A stretch of 64,000 nt of DNA from Carnegiea gigantea (taxonomy: Eukaryota; Streptophyta; Magnoliopsida; Caryophyllales; Cactaceae), in the NCBI GenBank assembly GCA_029747015.1, contig JAKOGI010001577.1, positions 22,501 to 86,500 on the forward strand. The letters run 5' to 3'. A program made the translations under genes and the position numbers. The notes beneath the pieces are model-generated. The model worked only from the letters and a program-made list of their open reading frames with translations. It had not been told where the DNA came from and made no database searches. The stretch's first letter is position 1, and each line of letters begins with the position of its first letter. Shown here piece by piece: positions 55,975-64,000 of this stretch.

Positions 55975-56840
55975 ACAACTCCAAACGCCCTACCTCCCAA
56001 AACCGTCTCAAACTTTACATTCATATTTTACCTATGTAGTATTCAATTCCACCATAGTTAATATTATATGTTTATTCAATTTTTTTAAAAAAAAATACAA
56101 TCAATCAATCACAGAATGAATTGTGACCTCCTCAATATACTTAGACAGTGCTATGTGAAAAAACTAAAAGTAAATTACAAATAGATATATTAATGAAGAA
56201 GACTAATTAAAAATGTATATCATATCTAAACACATAAACCCTATTTTACGAAGAAACAATTATGCTTTTTTTGGGTGGGGGAATGCGTTTACCTAAAACA
56301 ACCAAATAAGATTTTGAAAAATATTAGTATCAACCTCGTCTGTTTCCCCTAAAATCATCGGAAACTTTATGTTCATATTTTAACTAAATAGTATTCATTT
56401 TCTTTATAATTGATTTTTTGAAATAAGTTTATTCAATTTTTTAAATAAAACAACGCAATCAATCACAAAATAAGAGTGTTACGTGAAAAACTCAAAGGAT
56501 ATTACAAGTAGAAAGAGTACAACAACCAAAAAGAAAAATGAATATGATGTCTTGAAAAATGAATGTTATCTTACAAAGAAATGAATATACTCTTAGGAAA
56601 AAAAATTTATTCACCTAAAAGCCGTAGTAAAATTTTTAAAAAGAGTATTATCAGCCTCCCTCCAAAACCATCACAAAACCTTACGTTCATATTTTACTTG
56701 GATAGTATAAATTTTCAATATAGCTAATATTATTTTTCATTATAATTTATTAATTTTTTAAGAAATAATGCAATCAATCAACCACAAATAGCTTGTGATC
56801 TCTTCAACCCGTGTAAAAAGTACTATCTGAAAAATTAGGG
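55975..56840. repeat. Three tandem, diverged repeats of about 300 bp
   Basis: Units start near 55978, 56330 and 56660. Each contains in order c(c)tcc..aaacc/atc.tc..aa(c)ttta.(a)ttcatattttac, agtat..att, attcaattttttaa, aat(g)caatcaatca, and gtgaaaaactaaaag- or ctgaaaaat-like wording. Units 2 and 3 are shorter. They lie directly upstream of the cysteine-rich gene. Confidence 0.65.
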
Positions 56841-56955
56841 TGTGTTTGGTAGGAGAAAAATCATTTTTCCGAAAATAATTAGAACTCATCTAGTTTCTCC
56901 TTTTCCAAATGCTAATAGTATAAATATCTAGCCAAACGCCAAAAGTAGGGGGTAA
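56838..56955. repeat. Short MITE-like sequence
   Basis: gggtgtgtttggtaggag (56839) and, about 100 bp later, tagccaaacgcc (56931) form imperfect terminal inverted repeats. The same start occurs in the MITE at 61119 (gggtgtttttggtaggggg). Confidence 0.4.
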
Positions 56956-57158
56956 TAATTATCTAGTAATTATTGTTGATGCGGAGAATTTGCTAAGGTT
57001 GCCAGATGTTAAACTAAAAGACAATGGCGCAGAAAATTGTGTTGAATCACTATATTCTACACTTCCATGTGGATCATACTTGTATGTATTAATTGGTACC
57101 AAATTAGTCATTGGAAGCGTCTATTGACATACGATTTGCCCTATTACAGATATCAACT

Positions 57159-57814
57159 ATGAAAGGGGAGCAATTTACTGCAACTTTGATTTTTGTGTTC
57201 GTATTCATCGTACATTTTACAAGTATAGAAGCAAAACGTCTTCAGTATCAAGAAAGCGATACAAAAGAAGAAGAACTTGGAATTCCACAAGAATTAGTGC
57301 CTCTTAGAGATTGCATCGCAAAGTGTCAACCTGAAGACAAAAAATGTAGTGAAACATGTGCAGAGACAGAACTGTTATCAGACCCACACAGACTCCAAAC
57401 ATTACTTCAGAGCGGGTTAGAAATCGTACAAGTGACACTCTGCACAGTCGGATGCGCATTATCGGAGATATGCGAAGAAGTTGATAACATAGGTGAGTTT
57501 ATTTTTCCGATTTGGGTTTTTCACGTAAATTTTGGTGTTTTTGGTGTTGATTTATTTTTCTTGCCAAATTATCAATTTTGTGATTCTTGTTGCATCCAAT
57601 CAAAATTGTCTTTGATCCTAACTTGTCTAATTTAAAACTTCATTACATTGAATTCAGACAACGCTCTCTGCAAACATCCATGGACATTTTGATGAATACT
57701 ATTGTACTAACACTGTTATCCTTTTTTGAATTTGGATTTTCTATTATTCCAGAAGAGCTCCAGAAGTGCGGGGAAAGTTGCTTAAAATTTTGCTTCCTTG
57801 ATTTTCAGCCCTAA
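57159..57814 (+). CDS. Small secreted cysteine-rich protein, two exons
   Basis: Exon 1 is 57159-57492 and exon 2 57753-57814, joined across an intron with donor AG/GTGAGTTT and acceptor ATTCCAG. The spliced product has 131 residues. I chose the Met at 57159 because MKGEQFTATLIFVFVFIVHF is a clear signal peptide with cleavage likely after SIEA; an upstream Met at 57111 would bury it. The mature part is acidic at first (ESDTKEEE), then carries DCIAKCQ, KKCSETC, TLCTVGC and SEIC, and in exon 2 KCGESCLKFC, ten cysteines in all. Paired CxxxC spacing suggests disulfide-linked helices, as in thionin-like or helical hairpin peptides, but I do not recognise the family. Without splicing the frame would run on into hydrophobic intron sequence, which supports the intron. 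No defect was seen. Confidence 0.72.
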
Positions 57815-59165
57815 GCATAAAGCAAAGTGACATGCGCAGCAGCCATCATCCGAGAATAAGTGATATATGCTTTATTTAGCATCATGTATTAGCAATTTAT
57901 GCTAGTTTTAGTTTGTGCATTAACGGTATATCCCATGCATTGCACGCCAAAGGTGATTTATTTTGGTGAAATGACTCTCTATTCGTTTTTCATAATTAAT
58001 GATTTTATTTATTTTAAATTTTAAAAAAGCAGTAGTTTCTAGGATTCATTTTGTGATTCCATTGACTTAAGTTTAATTTATATATTTTTTTCTGGGTAAG
58101 GCAGTTGTCACATTTAATTAAGCAGAAAATACCATTACCTAATTCACTTGGCTAGGCGGCTGAACGCAATTCTACTAAATCAAATAATTGTAATCCATAT
58201 GAATCAAATATGAGCTGAGCTTATTGTGTTGTGAAAGTTTGAATAGAAATGCTGCTAGTAAATAGATCAATGAAACACTAGTACATACTATCACATTTTA
58301 AAAAGTACTATGGATGAACCAAATATAGTGTATATTTGAATTGGAAAGACTACAGCATGCGATAAAGATTCAATTCACAATACGTAAATTGTAATGTTAA
58401 TCCAGGTGAAAAAATTTTAATTTTAATGTGTTTTACTCGTACATTTCAATAAATTGGTGCATCATTCAATAAGAAAGGATTCACTATAGCATGAAGACAC
58501 CAAAATACACGAATTATAAATCTCCGTTCTTGAGTAACCAACCTGTCATAATTAGCTAAATTATTTTAAAAAATAAATAGCTGCATCCAATAATTGATAC
58601 CATTTGTCATTACACCATGTGATCACTCAAAAATAGTTTGACTGAGATTAGAGTTGGGAAAATGATTGGTGCTGGTTCATCCATGTAATGAAAGGGTCAA
58701 TTTTGTATTAATTTTGAAAATAGTTTAAATCTATGCAAAATTAAAAAAAATGATATATTTTTGCGTTGAATGTCAAATCATGTCAACTTTGAGTCGGCAT
58801 TCATTTGATTCATGTTGGGTTTGCGTTTCTCTCAATAATTTGAAGTTGGATTTAGATTATGTTATCGTGTTGAATTAGACTTTTACAAACACTAATTTAG
58901 ATAAATGGATTACAGCATGTTTGTTATTTATTTATTTTTAAAGGTTAGATTATCAACTTTATTGTTCTGAATTTAGTTTGTTTTACAATAAATGAAGAGA
59001 TATAAACTTCATGTTTATAGAAAACTCCTTGCTTTCTTCTTTATCTTTCTTATAGCTTTTAGAAACATAAACACATTTTCAACTCCTATTTTTATAAATT
59101 TGGATGAATTACTTTATTCAGAAGTACATTTCTAGTACACTTTTATTCGGATCAAGGCTGTCATA
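57815..59165. other. Downstream intergenic DNA
   Basis: AT-rich and without open frames. The first 150 bp presumably include the 3' untranslated region of the cysteine-rich gene; no definite polyadenylation signal is claimed. Nothing else recognised. Confidence 0.5.
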
Positions 59166-59189
59166 ATTCCTTTTTTTTGGGGGAAAGGA

Positions 59190-59740
59190 ATGAGTACAAT
59201 AAATCTTCAGATAGTCTTTCTATTAAGGGTTCTACCTAAAGAATCTGCACAGTATATACACGATAGTTCAAGCCAGGAGGATGTGAAAAGGAAGCTATAA
59301 ACCTTATAACGCACCCATGCTCAACAATACATTTGGCGGTCATATTACCCTCTTTAAATATATTGGATGAAAACATTGGAAAACAACTAGAGCGTAGTTC
59401 GTATATCTTAAATCAATGGTCAGATTCTCCATGGAATATGGATGACACCTTGTACTGCTTGGATAACAATAAGATTGTCGCCATCAATTTGAATATACTG
59501 ATATCCAACCTCTAAGGGTGCTTTGATGCCATCACGCATGGCAGTAGCTTCAGAGACAAGAATAGGTGCTTCTTACATGAACCCGGTACCTACCTAGATG
59601 AAGCTACCTTTTCTGTCACGTAAAATATAACTAATGCTGATCCCATTGAAGGTAATGTGCTACCGAAGTTGATTTTGACAAAGCCGCCTCAAGGGAAATC
59701 CCACCCGACTGTACGGTGGGTCATATTATCACAAATTCCT
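59190..59740 (-). pseudogene. Retroelement RNase H (RVT_3-like) relic
   Basis: Minus-strand reading gives DGIKAPLEVGYQYIQIDGDN (near 59540-59480), then LIVIQAVQG, NVFIQYI and ADSLGRTLNRK with stops between. This is the pattern of the RVT_3 type RNase H that ends many plant LINE-derived proteins: an alanine/glutamate helix, then an E/D-G-D box, and a final D.L box. No RT is adjacent. Only the RNase H part remains, so it is a truncated copy or a fragment. Confidence 0.5.
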
Positions 59741-61115
59741 ATATAAAAAAGCTCCACAATAACATTATGTGAGAGGTTGATGTAACAAAGTTTATTCTTT
59801 TCCTTTTTTTCGAGCGTTAAAGTAGATGTATCTCACACACATAAAAAAGAAATTTGGCAATTTTCCGTAATCCTATTGTCTACGCATTTGTGGGATACTG
59901 ACAACACACACTGAAAGGAGCATCACATAATAGGTAAGATTCATTAAATAGAAAGGTTACTCATTTAGATCAACTAATTCAAAACTTAAAATTTAAAATT
60001 CATTCAATTTGAAATGTTTTCTCATATAGAATTAAATATAAAATTAATATTTTTATCAGTCAAGATTCAAAAAGTTCCATGAAGAAGCAGGTACACTGAC
60101 TAAAGATGTTCGTTAATTTAAAAGAAAAAGTTGTCTTTTGAATTATTGGAAGGTTCATTATTTACCCCTAAAGGTTCATTAAAACTAGGTTAAAAGTACA
60201 TTATTTAAATTTAAAAATATACAACTCAAAATATAAAATTCACTCAATTTAAGATCACTCATATAAAATTAATATTTTCATCACCAAATAATCGAAAGAC
60301 TCCATAAAAATTTCTGCATTTAAAAGAAAAAAGGATTTCGTTTGAAGTCATCAATTAATGTCAAATAGATAGAATGACGTGTGATATTTAACTACCCTAT
60401 AAACTAAAAAAAATTAATTGAGCATAAAATTTTGCAGAATTTTAAAATTTAAATGAGAAGTTTGAACCAAAAGGAAAAGCAGTCTGAAAAAGGTGGGGAC
60501 AAAATGAGAACTCAGAAGGAAGGCAAAAATGAGAAAATTGCATTAGCTCAAATTCAAACCCTTAACCACGGATTCATGAGGAGCCAACAATCCAACAAGA
60601 GGACCAATACACTACCGCCACTCGTTGATATTATTGCAAATAATTTAACATGTATGAAAACCCACGTGGGGCTCATTTAGTATGCGTGTGTACGGTGCTA
60701 TATGCCACTGCATGTGTATTTCCCTTTCGCTAGAAACATTTTGAGTTTCCCTCTCTTATGAGGCCCCTTCTTTCTCTGTACATCTCTCGATTTTATCTGT
60801 ATTGATTTTTTCATGGATATTCTAAGGTAATCCAAAGCAATTGCACATTTTCAAAGCAATTTGGGAGATTAACTAATTTGGCATTTTTTAAGTCTAACAT
60901 TATTTCTTTTTGGTTTCTTTGTTTTTTTTTGGGTCTCTTCGCTTGCAATGTTAAAAATCTTGATTTGGGCACCCTTTTAAAGTCATAATAATTTGCTGGA
61001 TTTCGTTGTTTATTATGAAAAATTCTTCTATATTTTAGAAATATTAAAAAGATATTATATGCTCAGTTTTTGTAAATATTGTTTCATTCAAATGGGCTAT
61101 GGCTCAAGTGTCCAA
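59741..61115. other. Intergenic DNA
   Basis: Contains two similar AT-rich segments (near 59980-60125 and 60225-60340, sharing acaaaatataaaattca.tcaattt-like and tcatata.aatta words). A frame at 60453-60680 encodes a Lys/Glu/Gln-rich peptide with no known domain. A G-box-like palindrome CCCACGTGGG stands at 60662. No supported gene. Confidence 0.45.
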
Positions 61116-61117
61116 TT

Positions 61118-61300
61118 CTTAGGGTGTTTTTGGTAGGGGGAAAAATTATTTTCCCAGAAAATCATTTTCCATGGAAAATGATTTCCCAAGAAAAATAATT
61201 TTCCACCTACATTTTCTGCTGTTTGGTAGAATGAAAAATCATTTTCTCGAAAAATCATTTTCTGCTGTTTGGTAGAATGAAAAATCATTTTTCAATACCA
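61118..61300. repeat. Fold-back MITE with tandem 36-bp repeats
   Basis: Starts gggtgtttttggtaggggg and contains a perfect 26-bp palindrome at 61159-61184 centred on CCATGG, flanked by a second inverted pair (gaaaaattattttcc / gaaaaataattttcc). Two tandem copies of ctgctgtttggtagaatg.. follow (61226 and 61262). Confidence 0.55.
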
Positions 61301-61476
61301 TAATTCTCAAGTGTTTGATATTAATAGGCTAAGCTAATAGATCAACAGTTAATTTAGTCATCAAGCAGTGCTTACAAAGTCATCAAAAAATCACAAAGTC
61401 ATAATTCTCAACTGTTTGTTCTCCTTAGCCAAAAAAGGGGAGACTAAAAAAAAAAAGGAGAGAAATATCATTTCAT

Positions 61477-63496
61477 TCAATTGTTCTCTTTGAATTTTTC
61501 AAGCCAAATCCTTCTCAATTTGTCGCTCTTCGCTAGAAAGCCCTTTACAAGGTTTTCACGCTCTACGAGGTGATCGAAAGCGCTACTCAAAAAGTCCTCT
61601 TCAAACCTTTCGGTTTTCATCACTTCTTGATAAAGAAGGTCGGCGTCGAGTTTGGATTTAGATATCTTTTGTAGAGCCATAGCGACTTCTACTATTTGGG
61701 TGGAGATATTTTGAAGTTCCAAATCATCGTCACGAGGTCTCTTTCGACTTTTTCTTGATTCTAATGGCGCTCTTGAAGTCGATTGTTTATCATTTTCTTT
61801 CACGGACTCATCGTCACCGTTACCTTTTTCTTCCAAATTCGCAGCTCCAAGTGATTGTATCTCAACATCATCAAATGACTTGGCACCACTTCGTCGAGCG
61901 ATATCCTTCCCAACCATAGTAGCCATTTCATCATACATATCAATTTATTGTATCTCAACATCATCAAATGACTTGGCACCACTTCGTCGAGCGATATCCT
62001 TCCCAACCACAGTAGCCATTTCATCATACATATCAATTTTCTTGTTAAGATATTTCTCATGAGTTGGAGTCGCCTGTTAAAAGAAATAACAACTAATCAA
62101 AACAAGCAACTGACACTGAGCAAGCAAATCTAAACATAGCATACTGTCCTACGTCAAACAATAATGTCCACCAGCCCTTGTCCTACTTCAAACAATAATG
62201 TCCAACACAAGCAGCCCTTGTCCTACTTCAAACAATAATCTGAATATAGCATACTGTCTTAAAAAAAAAAATCCAAGACAAAACAATAGCTTATTCTCAG
62301 TTTCTAGGAAGATCATGACCCAACATTTGCATATTCATTACTCATCAACTCGAACTATCCAACCTTTAAGTGCCAAACAAACCGGTAGTTCAAAGCCCTT
62401 GCTAGCTCAGGCGCATATCGTTACAAAGTAGAGAAATTGCAATACTGACAAATGCTGTGAACATTGTTTCACTTCTTGCTATCTTTCGTTCACCTTTTGC
62501 TCCTCTTTTTTTTGGGGGGGGGGGTTCACACCACCCCTTTGGGTCAGCAAGAGAGTGGTGGAACTCTGTATACTTAGTCAGGACAAGCTTACGACAGAAC
62601 ACATTTATCAAAGATTAAAGCAATGGATTCATTGCAACATATAAGCCCATAATAAGTAAAATAACCTTCTGAAAAATACACAAGGTGCTACAAACAGGTC
62701 GACTGTAGCATGCTCAATTCATGACAAAACCATGAGTCAGAAAGGTGAAGCCCATTTCATGCATAGAAGCTATTCTCTCATCTGAGCCAGCAATGCCCCC
62801 CCTCCCAAATGGAAACAAGGGACCTTCTCTGCATAGCTTGATGAACAAATAAAGATAGCCATTCAGCCATTCCCTCTGGAAAATCATGTAGGCTAATGTA
62901 AGCCCATTATAGTGAAGCCAATTCCCAAAACTAAGAAACAGCAAATCAGAAGCTACCAAATTTTGCATAATATATGGCTTTAAAAAAGGTCCGGCAATAA
63001 GAAACAACAGATAACATGTATCTCAGTGACAGAAGCTAGCACTTGTTGTAGCATGGATAATATAACAGTAATAAAGACCCTTACAAATCAGAAGCTACCC
63101 AATTAGTCTGCATGTTTTGACAGGGTGTATAACATAACAATTATAAAATCAGAAAACAGGCAGCCATACCTCAACATAGGCGTTGTACACATCGAGAGAC
63201 ATGCGAATCATCCTCATATTTTCATCCCACCCACAGCCAGATTGGTTTCGAAGTTTGGCTATGATGCCCCAAGCAGTTTTTATGGTTCTTAGATGATTGT
63301 CAACATGATCCGGTAGACATTGGACATTGAATTTCTTTGATATTGTATCCGTTGCTGCAACAAAGGAACTAGACTTGAAAGTGTTGTTCGATCGATTCCC
63401 CTTTTTAACCTCATCAGCTAAAAACTTGAGTAGTTCCTTCGACGTTGGCTTGGACCAAGGGAATTAAGTTTTCTTATCCTCGCTAACCTCTTTCAT
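61477..63496 (-). pseudogene. Myb/SANT-like DNA-binding domain gene, disabled
   Basis: Exon 1 (63496-63170) encodes the Myb/SANT-like domain (Myb_DNA-bind_3 type): WSKPTSKELLKFLADEV, KKGNRSNNTFK, VQCLPDHVDNHLRTIK and WGIIAKLRNQSGCGWDE. An intron of 1096 bp (donor GAG/GTATGG, acceptor TTAACAG) leads to exon 2 (62073-61477) with THEKYLNKKIDMYDEM, GKDIARR, a nuclear-type basic patch SRKSRKRPRDDD and a helical C terminus. This is the layout of plant L10-interacting Myb-like or PIF/Harbinger ORF1-derived proteins, which bind DNA in the nucleus. Two defects are present: TAA at 63464-63466 before the conserved FPW, and a 93-bp tandem duplication in exon 2 whose junction creates an in-frame TAA (near 61946). 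Otherwise the sequence is well preserved, so inactivation seems recent; the stops might also reflect the reading of this single copy. Confidence 0.78.
62148..62245. repeat. Minisatellite in the intron of the Myb/SANT-like gene
   Basis: About three copies of a roughly 32-38-bp unit containing cttgtcctacttcaaacaat followed by aatgtcca (copies at about 62150, 62176 and 62215), with the last copy truncated. Confidence 0.7.
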
Positions 63497-63599
63497 TTTC
63501 CCTTTGTCGATTCTGTAATAAGGAAACTAAGCAAAATACAAGCTTTTAAAAAAGTTGTGTAAATAGCAACAAATTTTCTAAGTGTCTTTTGCTAAGCAA

Positions 63600-63680
63600 A
63601 TAGCAACTGAGCATAATACAAGCTTCTACACTGAGCAGAATACAAGCTTTTAAACTGAGCAGAATACAAGCTTCATAAAT
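63600..63680. repeat. Short tandem repeat upstream of the Myb/SANT-like gene
   Basis: Three copies of about 26 bp: actgagca.aatacaagctt followed by t.ta (63607, 63633, 63655). Nothing else recognised between 63500 and the window end. Confidence 0.7.
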
Positions 63681-64000
63681 GTCTTCTCCTAAGCAAATAG
63701 CAACAAAAGAGTCCATAAGCTTCATTGGCCATCTAGGTAACAAGAAAAAGGGATCTATCAATGTTGAGATTACTGCCAGAGAAAGTAACGCAAGCTTGGC
63801 ATGTATTTCCAAAGACACCAACAAAAAGCAGGTTTATTGGCAAATAATATATGTCAACAGAATTATTGCATGTTGAGACACAATCTGTAAACAGAATTAT
63901 TGAACTACATAACGTTTAGACCTTCAACCACCTAACTAAGGTTAAAGCAACTTTATCGATGGATATCAACACTAGTTAGCATATTGGCAAATAATGTACT

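Noticed and set aside
60453..60680. Plus-strand frame of 75 codons, Lys/Glu/Gln-rich
   Set aside because: No recognisable domain, no clear promoter or splice context; could be chance in purine-rich DNA.
1..64000. CRISPR arrays, operons, bacterial promoters, tRNA or rRNA genes
   Set aside because: None seen. Tandem repeats here are plant minisatellites or transposon parts, and gene structures have introns.

Overview
The window is repeat-dense nuclear DNA from a flowering plant, probably a eudicot. The evidence is long AT-rich stretches, plant-type Ty3/gypsy, Ty1/copia, LINE, hAT and CACTA elements, a relic of a plant pararetrovirus (Caulimoviridae), a Myb/SANT-like gene of plant type and plant-like GT-AG introns. 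The species cannot be named from sequence alone. No rRNA, tRNA or CRISPR was seen. Only one gene looks intact: a small secreted cysteine-rich protein at 57159-57814.

Region 1 (1-24.9 kb) is a nest of LTR retrotransposons. The oldest layer, called B here, is a minus-strand Ty3/gypsy-type element whose 5' LTR starts at 24897 and whose 3' LTR is entered at about 8023. Three elements sit in it: D (plus strand) in its 3' LTR, A (minus strand, 10036-17332, perfect TCGAA target duplication) in its gag region, and a Ty1/copia element (18846-23878) in its 5' LTR. A further plus-strand LTR element (E) interrupts D's 5' LTR. A, B and D carry gag and a scrap of pol only.

Region 2 (25-42.4 kb) is a second nest. 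A gypsy-type LTR (F, starting at 27042) is split by a minus-strand LINE (27988 to about 41973, with an imperfect target duplication of about 14 bp). The LINE is itself split twice: by G, another gag-only gypsy element (28982-33126, TSD GTATG), and by a decayed endogenous pararetrovirus (about 34.65-39.89 kb).

Region 3 (42.4-55.3 kb) holds a 2.9-kb non-autonomous CACTA element (44779-47658, TSD ACT) inside an AT-rich repeat made of TCACTAA/TTAGTGA words. It also holds a 4.5-kb hAT element (49715-54217) with a broken BED/hAT transposase gene, flanked by GC-rich termini of related hAT copies and an LTR-like block.

Region 4 (55.3-64 kb) is gene-containing. It has three tandem repeats of about 300 bp upstream of the cysteine-rich gene, a retroelement RNase H relic, a fold-back MITE, and a two-exon Myb/SANT-like gene on the minus strand that is disabled by a recent 93-bp tandem duplication and a second stop.

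Nothing here forms a functional multi-gene pathway. The most interesting signals are the family of gag-only gypsy elements with a shared pol deletion and a conserved block beside the polypurine tract, the datable nesting order, and the pararetrovirus fossil. All identities come from motif reading and by-eye alignment, and no search was run.
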